From NCBI RefSeq assembly GCF_016892765.1, contig NZ_JAFEMD010000044.1:1-42290 (forward strand): 42,290 nucleotides of DNA, given 5' to 3'. The notes under the pieces are model-generated. The model saw only the letters and a program-made list of their open reading frames with translations, was not told where the DNA came from and did no database searches. Below, in pieces: positions 1-7,612 of the stretch (positions are counted from its first letter, which is position 1; the number at the start of each line of letters is the position of its first letter). The DNA comes from Microvirga arvi (GTDB taxonomy: Bacteria; Pseudomonadota; Alphaproteobacteria; Rhizobiales; Beijerinckiaceae). The translations under genes and the position numbers were made by a program.

Positions 1-164
1 GTTTCCGTGCCCGGGATGTAGAAGAAGCCGGCTCCGTAGGTGGAGCAGACGCGAACGTATTCGACAGCAGCGGCCTTCTTCACGGGAAGATCGGCAGCTT
101 GAGCCCCGGCGACAGCCGCGAGACCTGCGACCGATCCGAGGAAGAGGCTCTTAACGAGCTTCAT
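1..164 (-). CDS. Porin (Omp2-type), N-terminal fragment
   Basis: The first 54 codons of an outer-membrane porin; the rest lies beyond the left edge of the window. The ATG at 164 has a GGAGGT ribosome site about 8 bases upstream. Residues 1-22 form a typical Sec signal peptide (MKLVKSLFLG start, cleavage after AQA), followed by ADLPVKKAA and then VEYVRVCSTYGAGFFYIPGT, which matches the start of the 16-strand general porins of Hyphomicrobiales. These make trimeric channels for small hydrophilic solutes. The family call rests on the conserved N-terminus only, since no barrel is visible. The 5' leader on the minus strand contains a small dyad at 211-232 that could affect translation, which is untested. 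Confidence 0.85.
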   Translation of the reverse strand, partial: MKLVKSLFLGSVAGLAAVAGAQAADLPVKKAAAVEYVRVCSTYGAGFFYIPGTE

Positions 165-667
165 GGTTAAACCTCCAAAGTTTCGAGACCCTGGGGGGCC
201 GGGTTTTTGTGCTTCGGTGACTTCAACGAAGCCCTAAACACGTCCCTTTTCCCCTTAAGTACCCGGCAGCCTGCCTTATCGGCTAAACTCACCAGGATCA
301 CGACCGGGGTGCCCCCGTCGCTGCAGCCACATTATCCATGACGGCCCCGCAAGCAACCGAATGAAGGCGTAAAACGGGCACAAGGCAGGGCTTTTCAGGG
401 GCATGTTGCACAAACGCAACGTTCCGCTTCAGGCTCTTTACTCATCGTTAGGATTTGGAGCCGGATTTTAGGAAATCCTTAATCATCAAGGACTTCACCG
501 CAGCGTAGATCCCCCTCGTACCCTTCGGATAGAAGTCCTGTGCCGGGAGAACATAGACCGGCTCTGTGCATAACACCCTTCACATTTTGGGCAGATTGTC
601 CTTGCCGGACCAAAAGAAAGAGGCCGGGGCAGGCCCGGCCTCCTCCGAATCGTAAGGCTGGCGAGGG
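165..667. other. Intergenic region, no gene seen
   Basis: About 500 bases between the porin start and the hppD stop. It must carry the porin promoter on the minus strand. I see a weak dyad at 211-232 (arms GCTTCG and CGAAGC) and the hppD terminator at 620-642. No open frame in it has a convincing start or family match. Confidence 0.5.
620..642 (-). terminator. Rho-independent terminator of hppD
   Basis: Inverted repeat GAGGCCGGG (620-628) and CCCGGCCTC (634-642) with a 5-base loop. Read on the minus strand it is followed by CTTTCTTTTGG. It lies 26 bases past the hppD stop codon and fits an intrinsic terminator ending the MarR-maiA-hppD unit. Confidence 0.8.
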
Positions 668-1783
668 CTAGGCCACTTTCGGGCCCAGCACACCGCGGCG
701 AATCTGATCCTCTTCGATTGATTCGAAGAGGGCCTTGAAGTTGCCTTCGCCGAATCCGTCGTCACCCTTGCGTTGGATGTACTCGAAGAAGATCGGCCCG
801 ATGGCCGTCTTGCCGAAGCGCTGGAGAAGGACTTTCGTGAAGCCGCCTTCGACCACGCCCTCCCCGTCGATGAGGATCCCGTTCCTCTTGAGGCGGTCGA
901 GAGGCTCTTCATGTTTGGGCAGGCGCTTGTCGACCCGCGAATAGTAGATCTCGTTCGGCGCCGGCATGAACTCGAGCCCGACATCGATGAGCGCTTCGAT
1001 GGATTCGTAGAGATCGTGCGAGCCCAGCGCCACGTGCTGGATGCCCTCGCCCTTGTATTCCTGCAGATATTCCTCGATCTGCCCGGTTTCGCCTGCATCC
1101 TCGTTGATGGGAATACGGATCTTGCCATCCGGGCTCGTCATGGCGCGGGAGTGAAGGCCCGTCAGCTTCCCCGCGATATCGAAGTAGCGGATCTGGCGGA
1201 AGTTGAAGAGGCGCTCGTAGAACCCGGCCCATTCGTTCAGCCGCCCGCGATAAACATTATGGGTCAGGTGATCGATGTAATAGAGACCGACACCCTTGGG
1301 CTTCGGATCCGGCTCGCCGAGCCACTCGAAATCGACATCGTAGATCGAGCCCTTCGCGCCATAACGATCGACGAAGTAGATCTGCAATCCACCGATACCC
1401 TCGATGGCCGGGATCTCGAGCTCGTTGGGGCCCACTTGGGTCTGTACGGGCTTGGCACCCATGGAGAGCGCACGTTCATAGGCATATTTCGCGTCGGCGA
1501 CCCGGAAGGCCATGGCCGGAGCGGACGGGCCGTGCTGGGCGGCGAAACGCTCGGCAAAAGAGCCGGGATGCGCATTGACGATGAAGTTGATGTCGCCCTG
1601 GCGGTAGAGCATCACATTCTTCGAGCAGTGCTTGGCAACCACGCTGAAGCCCATGGTCTTGAAGAGACGATCCAGGGCCTGCGGGTCAGGATGGCAGTAT
1701 TCGACGAACTCGAAACCGTCCGTACCCATCGGGTTCTCTTCGGAAATGGCGGCCGGGGGTGCATCGTGCGGGAATGGTCCCAT
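668..1783 (-). CDS. hppD: 4-hydroxyphenylpyruvate dioxygenase
   Basis: Non-haem Fe(II) dioxygenase of the tyrosine degradation pathway; it turns 4-hydroxyphenylpyruvate into homogentisate with loss of CO2. The 371-residue length is normal for the bacterial enzyme. The metal triad is visible: His172 in IDHLTHNV, His250 in GIQHVALG and Glu334 in IFFEYIQRKGDDGFGEGNF, the last being the family signature at the C-terminus. The ATG at 1783 is preceded by AGGAGG at ideal spacing. An in-frame open frame runs much further upstream but only antisense/out-of-frame through maiA, so this start is clear. It is third in a minus-strand unit after a MarR regulator and maiA, with an 86-base gap that holds a hairpin. 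hmgA is not in the window. Confidence 0.97.
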   Translation of the reverse strand: MGPFPHDAPPAAISEENPMGTDGFEFVEYCHPDPQALDRLFKTMGFSVVAKHCSKNVMLYRQGDINFIVNAHPGSFAERFAAQHGPSAPAMAFRVADAKYAYERALSMGAKPVQTQVGPNELEIPAIEGIGGLQIYFVDRYGAKGSIYDVDFEWLGEPDPKPKGVGLYYIDHLTHNVYRGRLNEWAGFYERLFNFRQIRYFDIAGKLTGLHSRAMTSPDGKIRIPINEDAGETGQIEEYLQEYKGEGIQHVALGSHDLYESIEALIDVGLEFMPAPNEIYYSRVDKRLPKHEEPLDRLKRNGILIDGEGVVEGGFTKVLLQRFGKTAIGPIFFEYIQRKGDDGFGEGNFKALFESIEEDQIRRGVLGPKVA

Positions 1784-1837
1784 GGTTTTCCTCCTGTTGT
1801 GCCTCCGGCGATGAGAGGCTTTGCTCGTGAAACCAAC

Positions 1838-1860
1838 GCATCCGCCATCCGGGCGGATGC
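1838..1860 (-). other. Hairpin between maiA and hppD
   Basis: Perfect 9-base inverted repeat GCATCCGCC (1838-1846) and GGCGGATGC (1852-1860) with a 5-base loop, starting 10 bases past the maiA stop. On the minus strand it is followed by GTTGGTTTC, not a clean T run, so it may be a weak or regulated terminator, or an RNA stability element separating maiA from hppD expression. Confidence 0.5.
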
Positions 1861-1869
1861 ACGTCTCCG

Positions 1870-2496
1870 TCAGGCGGCATCCGGCTGGTTGGCCGGCGCG
1901 GAATCCTGAAAGGCCTTGTGAGCGGCGCAGGCCGCATCCACTGCTACGATCTTCGGGTAGGCATCGAGCGGCACGTTGAAGCGCCGGGCATTGAAGACCT
2001 GGGGAACGAGGTAGACATCGGCCAGCGTGACCTTGGAGCCGAAGGCGTAAGGTCCCGACCCGAGTAGAGCCTCGATCGCATCGAACCCCTCGCGCACCCA
2101 ATGGGCATACCATTCGTCCGCCGCAGCCTGATCGTGCCCGAGGCGTTTCTTGAGGTAGCCGAGCGTTGCGGAATTGTTGAGCGGGTGGATATCGCAGGCG
2201 ATCAGGCTGGCGATGGCCCGGACCTTCGCGCGATTGACAGCACCCACCGGAAGCAGGGGCGGCTCCGGATAGACTTCGTCGAGATATTCCAGAATGGCGG
2301 GGGACTGGATCAGTGTTGTTCCGCCGATGTCGAGGGACGGCACCCGCCTCTGAGGGTTGATCGCTTGGTACTGCGCCTCGCGCTGTTCCCCCTTCAGCAG
2401 ATTGACCGACGTGGACTCGTAGGAAACGCCCTTCAGATTGAGGGCGATCCTGACCCGGTAGGCGGCAGAGGAGCGGAAATAGGTATAGAGCTTCAC
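1870..2496 (-). CDS. maiA: Maleylacetoacetate isomerase (zeta-class GST)
   Basis: Glutathione-dependent cis-trans isomerase converting maleylacetoacetate to fumarylacetoacetate, the step after homogentisate cleavage. The 208-residue protein begins VKLYTYFRSSAAYRVRIALNLKG, the thioredoxin-like N-domain with the zeta-class SS..YRVRIAL motif; the Cys found in many eukaryotic members is Ala here, as in many bacteria. RRVPSLD and the QSPAILEYLDE glutathione-binding region follow, then an all-helical C-domain. The start is GTG at 2496; its GTGA overlaps the stop codon of the MarR gene, so translation is probably coupled. Its presence beside hppD supports a homogentisate pathway even though hmgA is elsewhere. 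Confidence 0.93.
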   Translation of the reverse strand: MKLYTYFRSSAAYRVRIALNLKGVSYESTSVNLLKGEQREAQYQAINPQRRVPSLDIGGTTLIQSPAILEYLDEVYPEPPLLPVGAVNRAKVRAIASLIACDIHPLNNSATLGYLKKRLGHDQAAADEWYAHWVREGFDAIEALLGSGPYAFGSKVTLADVYLVPQVFNARRFNVPLDAYPKIVAVDAACAAHKAFQDSAPANQPDAA

Positions 2497-2999
2497 GCCT
2501 CGCCCTCCCCTGCATCCCGTGGCGCCAGAAGTCGCGCCTGCCGGGTGAGCTTCTCGATCAGGGTGGAGAGCGTCTTCTGCTCCTGGGGCGTCAGTACCGA
2601 CAGGAGGCGCTCCCCGACGGCGAGGGCCTCGGGAGCCACCGCCTCGTAGATCGCCCGTCCCTCCGATGTCAGGGTCAGCCACTCCTCGCGGCGATCATCC
2701 AGATTCGGACGGCGCGTGACGAGGCCGCGCTTTTCAAGCGCCGCAACAGCCCGTGAAACCGTCGATTTGTGCATGACGCCGTCGGGAGCCATGTCCCTGG
2801 CCGTCCGGCACTCATGTTGCCCGAGCGTTACAATCACCCGCCATGCCGGAATCGAAAGACCGAAGCGTTCGGCATAGATCTGGGCGAGCGCGCTCGACGT
2901 CAGACCCGCCAGCACATTGAGCCGGTAAGGCAGGAATTCCTCCAGAACCACCAGGGGTTCGGATGTCGGCTTCCTTGCTGCAGATCCGCTTGCCATCAT
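2493..2999 (-). CDS. MarR-family regulator of tyrosine catabolism
   Basis: Winged-helix transcription factor of 168 residues. The core shows SIPAWRVIVTLGQ, then the recognition helix region HKSTVSRAVAALEKRGLV and the wing RRPNLDDRREEWLTLT, all typical of MarR. The N-terminal stretch VLEEFLPYRLNVL is shared by MarR proteins commonly found beside aromatic degradation genes. I place the start at 2999 (MMASGS) rather than the upstream ATG at 3050, because two perfect palindromes at 3010-3051 would otherwise lie inside the gene. The stop overlaps the maiA start by 4 bases. It probably represses its own operon and responds to a pathway acid such as homogentisate or hydroxyphenylpyruvate (inference). 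Confidence 0.9.
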   Translation of the reverse strand: MMASGSAARKPTSEPLVVLEEFLPYRLNVLAGLTSSALAQIYAERFGLSIPAWRVIVTLGQHECRTARDMAPDGVMHKSTVSRAVAALEKRGLVTRRPNLDDRREEWLTLTSEGRAIYEAVAPEALAVGERLLSVLTPQEQKTLSTLIEKLTRQARLLAPRDAGEGEA

Positions 3000-3009
3000 C
3001 CCGTCAATC

Positions 3010-3023
3010 GTTGCCTTCGCAAC
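3010..3023. promoter_or_regulatory. Probable MarR operator, site 1
   Basis: Palindrome GTTGC-CTTC-GCAAC with perfect 5-base arms, 10 bases upstream of the chosen MarR start. Its arms are identical to those of site 2, with centres 28 bases apart. Confidence 0.7.
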
Positions 3024-3037
3024 CAATAGCACAATTC

Positions 3038-3051
3038 GTTGCATGAGCAAC
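3038..3051. promoter_or_regulatory. Probable MarR operator, site 2
   Basis: Palindrome GTTGC-ATGA-GCAAC with perfect 5-base arms, preceded by ATTC as site 1 is by AATC. Two identical-arm sites in front of a MarR gene strongly suggest autoregulation. Confidence 0.7.
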
Positions 3052-3101
3052 TAGATTAACATGACGATACGTCAAGCTGTTTCGGTTCGAAGCGACGGGA
3101 A

Positions 3102-3869
3102 TTAGAATTCGGGCCTGAAGCTCAAGCCATCGCCAACGCTGTTGATCGTCGGGGCGGGTCTCTGCGGCAGCGTCAGCCAGCGAACCTTGTCGACGTCGCG
3201 ACTGATATGGCCCGACACCGTTTTCACCTTCCGCGTCAGGTAGTTGATGCTGATGGACTCCGTGTCGCCGCTGGCTCGATGAGTCGTGTCCCGATCATAA
3301 CCGATCAGCTCGAAGCGCCCGGTTCTGTGCCGGAATGTGTAGGTCGTGCTGAAAGTCTCCCATCCTCCCGCGCTCATGAACCAATCCAGGCGCACCTGAA
3401 ATCCATCGCGCAGAACGGCGATGCTGATCTCCTTGTCGAAGGGATCCGCGGCCGCCGGATCTGTGCGGCGGGGAATGAGGGTATGGTTCTCGGATTGCAG
3501 AGTATAGCCGCCCGAGGGCCCGTCTCGGAAGGCAATGGCCAGGATGCGAGGGTTGGTATCGAATGGCTTTTCGCCGAGTCCCTCGAAATCCTGGATGACA
3601 TTGTCGGGATCGTTCTGGCGGATGACCAGAACGAGGTCGCCTTTTCCGTCCCGATTGAGATCGCCGGATGCTTGCACTTCAAGCGTCCATCCCGGCGGGA
3701 CAAAGCCCTCCGCCGTCCCAGCCTGCCTGGGCAGGCTGGGGTAAACGACCTCAGGGATGGCGACATCCTGGGCCGCCGCGTTTCCGGGAAGGACGAAGGC
3801 AGCGGCACAGGCAAGGCAGGCAGACACAACGATCAGGCAAGAAGCCAGCCTCAGCCGGTCGCTTGCCAT
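3102..3869 (-). CDS. Secreted protein with an FG-GAP-like calcium motif
   Basis: A 255-residue exported protein of unknown role. Residues 1-34 form a Sec signal peptide (hydrophobic CLIVVSACLACAAAFVL, cleavage near AAA-QD). Residues 70-78 read DLNRDGKGD followed by LVLVI, the DxNxDGxxD loop of FG-GAP/VCBS-type calcium-binding propeller blades; only one clear copy is present. The rest is beta-rich and matches nothing I recognise. It starts 2 bases past the stop of the TRAP solute-binding protein gene, so the two are almost certainly cotranscribed and translationally coupled. It may act in the periplasm with that protein, but nothing in the sequence proves this. Confidence 0.8.
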   Translation of the reverse strand: MASDRLRLASCLIVVSACLACAAAFVLPGNAAAQDVAIPEVVYPSLPRQAGTAEGFVPPGWTLEVQASGDLNRDGKGDLVLVIRQNDPDNVIQDFEGLGEKPFDTNPRILAIAFRDGPSGGYTLQSENHTLIPRRTDPAAADPFDKEISIAVLRDGFQVRLDWFMSAGGWETFSTTYTFRHRTGRFELIGYDRDTTHRASGDTESISINYLTRKVKTVSGHISRDVDKVRWLTLPQRPAPTINSVGDGLSFRPEF

Positions 3870-3871
3870 GA

Positions 3872-4969
3872 CTACCCGCGGCCGCGGGTGCGGATCATGA
3901 AGGTGTCGAAGGCGTATTCGTTGAGCTGCCACCAGGGCAGAACATCGCTGCGATAGGCGACCATCGAATCGTAGACCTTCTTGAAGTCCGCATTCTTGGC
4001 CGACAGTTCCGCATAGAGCTCGTTGGCAGCCTTGAGCGACGCCTCCATGATGGCCGGAGAGAAGGTGCGAAGTTCCGCACCGGCGCCGACCATGCGGCGC
4101 AGCGCCTGCCCGTTGACCGCATCGTACTTCGCCAGCATCCAGTTGTTGGCGGCTTCGCAGGCCTGGGACATGATGGCCTGATAGGGCTTCGGCAGTTCGT
4201 TCCACTTCTGCTGATTGACGACGAGATGCAGCATGGCGCCGCCCTCCCACCAGCCGGGAGCGTAGTAGTATTTGGCGACTTTCAGGAACCCCAGCTTCTC
4301 ATCGTCGTAGGGGCCGACGAACTCGGCCGCATCGAGGGTGCCGCGCTCCAGGGCCGGATAGACGTCGCCGGGTGCGATCTGCTGCGGCACCACCCCGAGC
4401 TTGGCCAGCACCATGCCGCCGAGGCCGCCGATGCGGAACTTGAGGCCGTTCAAGTCTTCGACGGTGTTGATCTCCTTGCGGAAGAAGCCGCCCATCTGGG
4501 TGCCGGAATTGCCGCAGACGAGGGAGGTGCAGTTATACTTGGCGAGGATCTCGTTGATGATCTCCTTGCCGCCGGCGAAATGCCACCACGAATGGAGCTG
4601 GCGTGCATTGAGGCTGAAGGGCAGGCCCGTTCCCATCCCGAGCGCGGGCTCCTTGCCGACCCAGTAATAGGTCGGCGTATGGGCGCATTCGACGGACCCG
4701 TTCTGCACCGCATCCATCGCCTGCAGGCCGCCGACGATCTCGCCGGGCGCGAAGACCTGGATCTGGAACTTGTTGTCCGTGGCGTCGGCCATGTACTTGG
4801 CGAAGGTCTGGGCCGTGCCGAAGATGGTGTCGAGGGACTTCGGGAAGCTCGAGGTCAGACGCCAGCGGATTTCCGGCATGCTTTGTGCGATCGCGGGAGC
4901 GGCCAGGGTGCCGGCCGCTGCAGCCAGGCCGGCGCCTTTCAGAAAGTTTCTTCTCTTCATCGTCGTCAT
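3872..4969 (-). CDS. TRAP transporter solute-binding protein, TakP-like
   Basis: Periplasmic binding protein of a tripartite ATP-independent transporter (DctP family), 365 residues. The N-terminus MTTMKRRNFLKGAG is a twin-arginine signal with a cleavage site near AIA. The segment around Arg179 (LNGLKFRIGG) holds the arginine that salt-bridges the ligand carboxylate in this family, and ALERGTLDAAEFVGPYDDEKLGF resembles the alpha-keto-acid binder TakP. I therefore favour a keto- or hydroxy-acid ligand. The start at 4969 follows a GGGGAAA site; the in-frame extension to 5053 would overlap fahA. No DctQ or DctM membrane genes are in the window, so this binding protein is orphaned or works with a distant permease. 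fahA starts 64 bases away in the opposite direction. Confidence 0.9.
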   Translation of the reverse strand: MTTMKRRNFLKGAGLAAAAGTLAAPAIAQSMPEIRWRLTSSFPKSLDTIFGTAQTFAKYMADATDNKFQIQVFAPGEIVGGLQAMDAVQNGSVECAHTPTYYWVGKEPALGMGTGLPFSLNARQLHSWWHFAGGKEIINEILAKYNCTSLVCGNSGTQMGGFFRKEINTVEDLNGLKFRIGGLGGMVLAKLGVVPQQIAPGDVYPALERGTLDAAEFVGPYDDEKLGFLKVAKYYYAPGWWEGGAMLHLVVNQQKWNELPKPYQAIMSQACEAANNWMLAKYDAVNGQALRRMVGAGAELRTFSPAIMEASLKAANELYAELSAKNADFKKVYDSMVAYRSDVLPWWQLNEYAFDTFMIRTRGRG

Positions 4970-5033
4970 TGGCGTTTCCCCGGAAAGCATTTCGTTGCAA
5001 GTTGAATGGACCATAACAACCCGGTCGGTGGCA

Positions 5034-6053
5034 ATGAAGCTTTCCTCCCTCAATCAAGGCCGTGATGGCCGCCTCGTCGTCGTCTCGAAGGACCTGACTC
5101 GCGCGACGGATGCATTTTTCATTGTTCCGACGCTCCAGCAAGCCCTGGACAATTGGGAAAAAGTCGAGCCTCGGCTACGCGATCTTGCGGAACAGCTGGA
5201 GCACGGCTCGGTCCCGGCCTTCCGCTTCCACGAGCACGACTGCGCCTCGCCCCTGCCGCGCGCCTATCAATGGGCCGACGGCTCGGCCTATGTGAACCAC
5301 GTCGAGCTGGTGCGAAAGGCCCGCGGCGCCGAAATGCCGGCCTCGTTCTGGACCGATCCGCTCATGTACCAGGGGGGCTCCGATTCCTTTCTCGGCCCGC
5401 GAGACCCCATCCCGGCCATGGACGAGGCGCATGGCATCGACTTCGAAGCGGAGGTCGCAGTGATCACGGGCGACGTGCGGATGGGCGCCAGCCGTGAGGA
5501 AGCTGCGGCGGCCATCAGGCTGGTCGCTCTCGTCAATGACGTGTCCCTCAGAAACCTGATCCCGGCCGAGCTGGCGAAGGGCTTCGGCTTCTTCCACGCC
5601 AAGCCCTCCTCCACCCTCTCCCCCGTGGCCGTGACGCCCGACGAACTGGGCGAGGCCTGGGACGGGGGCCGGCTGCATCTGCCCCTGCTCTCCACCCTCA
5701 ACGGTCAGCCTTTCGGCAAGCCCAATGCAGGGGCGGACATGACCTTCGACTTCCCGACCCTGATCGCCCATGCGGCGAGAACCCGGCCGCTGGGTTCGGG
5801 CACGATCATCGGCTCCGGGACGGTCTCGAACAAGGACGAGGGCGGCGGCCCGGGCAAGCCCATCGCGGAAGGCGGCCTGGGCTATTCCTGCCTGGCCGAG
5901 ATGCGGACGGTGGAGACGATCCATCACGGCGAGGCCAGGACGCCGTTCATGCGCTTCGGCGACACGATCCGCATCGAGATGAAGGACAGGGCGGGCCATT
6001 CCATCTTCGGAGCCATCGAGCAGGAGGTGGTGGCGTATCGGAAAGAGGCGTGA
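5034..6053 (+). CDS. fahA: Fumarylacetoacetate hydrolase family protein
   Basis: Hydrolyses fumarylacetoacetate to fumarate and acetoacetate, the last step of tyrosine/homogentisate breakdown. The 339-residue protein is of the shorter bacterial FAH type: an N-terminal domain, then the catalytic fold with GIDFEAEVAVITGDV (metal-binding acidic residues), NDVSLRNLIPAE, and GSGTIIGSGTVSNKD near the C-terminus. The ATG at 5034 gives the family-typical start MKLSSLNQGRDGRLVVVS; the longer frame from 4770 is antisense to the TRAP gene. It is divergent from the TRAP gene and overlaps the next gene by TGATG. Related 2-keto-3-deoxy-sugar hydrolases share the fold, but with hppD and maiA 3 kb away FAH activity is the natural reading. 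Confidence 0.9.
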   Translation: MKLSSLNQGRDGRLVVVSKDLTRATDAFFIVPTLQQALDNWEKVEPRLRDLAEQLEHGSVPAFRFHEHDCASPLPRAYQWADGSAYVNHVELVRKARGAEMPASFWTDPLMYQGGSDSFLGPRDPIPAMDEAHGIDFEAEVAVITGDVRMGASREEAAAAIRLVALVNDVSLRNLIPAELAKGFGFFHAKPSSTLSPVAVTPDELGEAWDGGRLHLPLLSTLNGQPFGKPNAGADMTFDFPTLIAHAARTRPLGSGTIIGSGTVSNKDEGGGPGKPIAEGGLGYSCLAEMRTVETIHHGEARTPFMRFGDTIRIEMKDRAGHSIFGAIEQEVVAYRKEA

Positions 6054-6406
6054 TGCTGCGCCTCGATCACGTTCAGCTCGCCATTCCGAAGGGAGCGGAG
6101 GACCTGTGCAGGCCGTTCTATGTCGGCCTGCTCGGCCTGAAGGAGGTGCCGAAGCCCGCGGCGCTTGACGGACGCGGCGGCCTCTGGCTGGAGAGCGGCT
6201 CCGTGCGGATCCATCTCGGCGTCGAGGAGGACTTCCGCCCGGCCCGCAAGGCCCATCCGGCGATTGCCGTCACCGATCTCGAGGAATTGGCGCGGCGGAT
6301 GTCCGAGGCAGGCCATGAGCCGGCATGGGACGCAGCCATTCCGGATGTTCGGCGCTTCTATGTCCACGACCCGGTGGGCAACCGGATCGAATTCATGGAA
6401 GGCTGA
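6053..6406 (+). CDS. VOC-family (glyoxalase-like) protein
   Basis: A single vicinal-oxygen-chelate domain of 117 residues. It begins MLRLDHVQLAIP with the first metal-site His, contains FYVGLLGL and GGLWLESGSVRIHLGVEE in the first half, and ends with RFYVHDPVGNRIEFMEG, the usual terminal Glu motif of the fold. The start ATG overlaps the fahA stop (TGATG), so it is translationally coupled to fahA. Proteins of this kind are often annotated as glyoxalase or bleomycin-resistance proteins; the actual reaction is not predictable. The context suggests an accessory isomerase or dioxygenase-like role in aromatic or keto-acid metabolism (inference). Confidence 0.88.
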   Translation: MLRLDHVQLAIPKGAEDLCRPFYVGLLGLKEVPKPAALDGRGGLWLESGSVRIHLGVEEDFRPARKAHPAIAVTDLEELARRMSEAGHEPAWDAAIPDVRRFYVHDPVGNRIEFMEG

Positions 6407-6550
6407 GATCCTTCAAAATCTTTGGAGCGCCGTCACAGATGCTGAACAAAGCCGCAGAGGCCTAACCAATCGGTGAACGCAGCCGAACGGAACTCTCGGG
6501 AATGCCCTGGCTTTTCCACCCGGAACATCCTCAGCACAGGGAGAAGTGAC

Positions 6551-7288
6551 ATGAATCTCGGCAGCATCATTGACGGCCTCATGCGCAGCCAGGGCTCGCT
6601 CGGCGGGCGCCCGCAGCAAGGCGGCCTGGGTGGCATGCTCGGCGGGTCCGGCGGCCTCGGCTCCCAGATCCCGGGCGGCATGGGCGGCTTGGCCGCAGGA
6701 AGCCTCCTGTCCCTGATCCTGGGCTCGCGCGGGGGACGCTCGGCCGGCGGCTCGCTGATGAAGGCCGGCGGCCTCGCCGTTCTCGCGAGCGTCGCCTTCA
6801 AGGCCTATCAGGACTGGCAGGACAAACAGGCGCCGGGCGCCGGGCGATCCGGGGCCCTGCCTTCGCAGCCACCGGCGGGCAGCGGATTCCACCTCGAAGA
6901 GGAAAAGGACAAGAACGGCCATGAGATGGGCCTCGCCCTCGTGCAGGCCATGATCTCGGCGGCGAAGTCCGACGGGCATCTCGACGGCGAGGAAACCACC
7001 CGGATCCAAGAGCAGATCCAGCAGCTCGGCCTCGGCAACGCGGAGAAGGGCTTCCTGCTCGACATGATGGCCAAGCCCGCCGACGCTGCCGCCATCGCCC
7101 GCCTTCCCAAGACGAAGGAGCAGGCCGCCGAGCTCTACGTGGCCTCGCGGGTCGCCATCGGCGATGCGGATACGCCGGAAGAGAAGGCCTATCTCGACCG
7201 CTTGGTCGCGCTGATGGACCTTCCGGCTGATCTGGTCACCCATCTCGATGCGCAGATCGGCGCCGTCCGCCGGACGGTCGCCGGCTGA
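6551..7288 (+). CDS. TerB-like (DUF533) protein
   Basis: A 245-residue protein of the DUF533/YebE type. Residues 1-75 are very rich in Gly, Leu and Ser, with a hydrophobic stretch at about 48-58 (LAAGSLLSLIL) and another at 70-84 (GGLAVLASVAFKAYQ) that may insert in the membrane. A low-complexity linker follows, and residues about 120-240 form the helical tellurite-resistance TerB-like domain (ALVQAMISAAKSDGHLDGEE and EEKAYLDRLVALMDLP). The SDGHLDGEE acidic loop is the usual metal-site motif of TerB folds. The start at 6551 has GGGAGAAGTG upstream. Function is unknown across the family; a dodecin gene follows 80 bases downstream. Confidence 0.85.
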   Translation: MNLGSIIDGLMRSQGSLGGRPQQGGLGGMLGGSGGLGSQIPGGMGGLAAGSLLSLILGSRGGRSAGGSLMKAGGLAVLASVAFKAYQDWQDKQAPGAGRSGALPSQPPAGSGFHLEEEKDKNGHEMGLALVQAMISAAKSDGHLDGEETTRIQEQIQQLGLGNAEKGFLLDMMAKPADAAAIARLPKTKEQAAELYVASRVAIGDADTPEEKAYLDRLVALMDLPADLVTHLDAQIGAVRRTVAG

Positions 7289-7368
7289 ACGGGAGTTCGA
7301 TCCAACCAAGGAGGCTCCGTGAGAATCTCATGGAGCCCCACCTCTCCTCACGACCCATGGAGCGCCTC

Positions 7369-7584
7369 ATGAGCGACCACGTCTACAAGATCGTCGAACT
7401 CGTCGGCTCGTCCGACACCAGCATCGAGGATGCCATCCAGACCGCTATCCGGCGTGCCAGCGAGACCTTGCGAAACCTGCGCTGGTTCGAGGTCATCCAG
7501 ACCCGCGGCCATGTGGAGAATGGCGAGGTGCGCCATTATCAGGTGGTGCTGAAGGCCGGGTTCACGCTGGAAGCGGGCGGCTGA
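7369..7584 (+). CDS. Dodecin family flavin-binding protein
   Basis: A 71-residue dodecin, the small beta-alpha-beta-beta protein that forms hollow dodecamers binding flavins (or coenzyme A) for storage and protection. The start MSDHVYKIVELVGSS is characteristic, followed by IEDAIQTAIRRASETLRNLRWFEV, which carries the Trp that stacks on the flavin, and VRHYQVVLKAGFTLE. I use the ATG at 7371-frame position 7369 rather than 7330 because the upstream residues are absent from the family. An imperfect dyad at 7572-7600 spans the stop codon. Confidence 0.93.
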   Translation: MSDHVYKIVELVGSSDTSIEDAIQTAIRRASETLRNLRWFEVIQTRGHVENGEVRHYQVVLKAGFTLEAGG

Positions 7585-7612
7585 CGCGCTGCCGGCCGCT
7601 CCCGTCCGTGCT

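Noticed and set aside
773..1909. A 378-codon open frame on the plus strand
   Set aside because: It is exactly antisense to hppD, has no ribosome site and its product has no family features; it reflects GC-rich codon bias.
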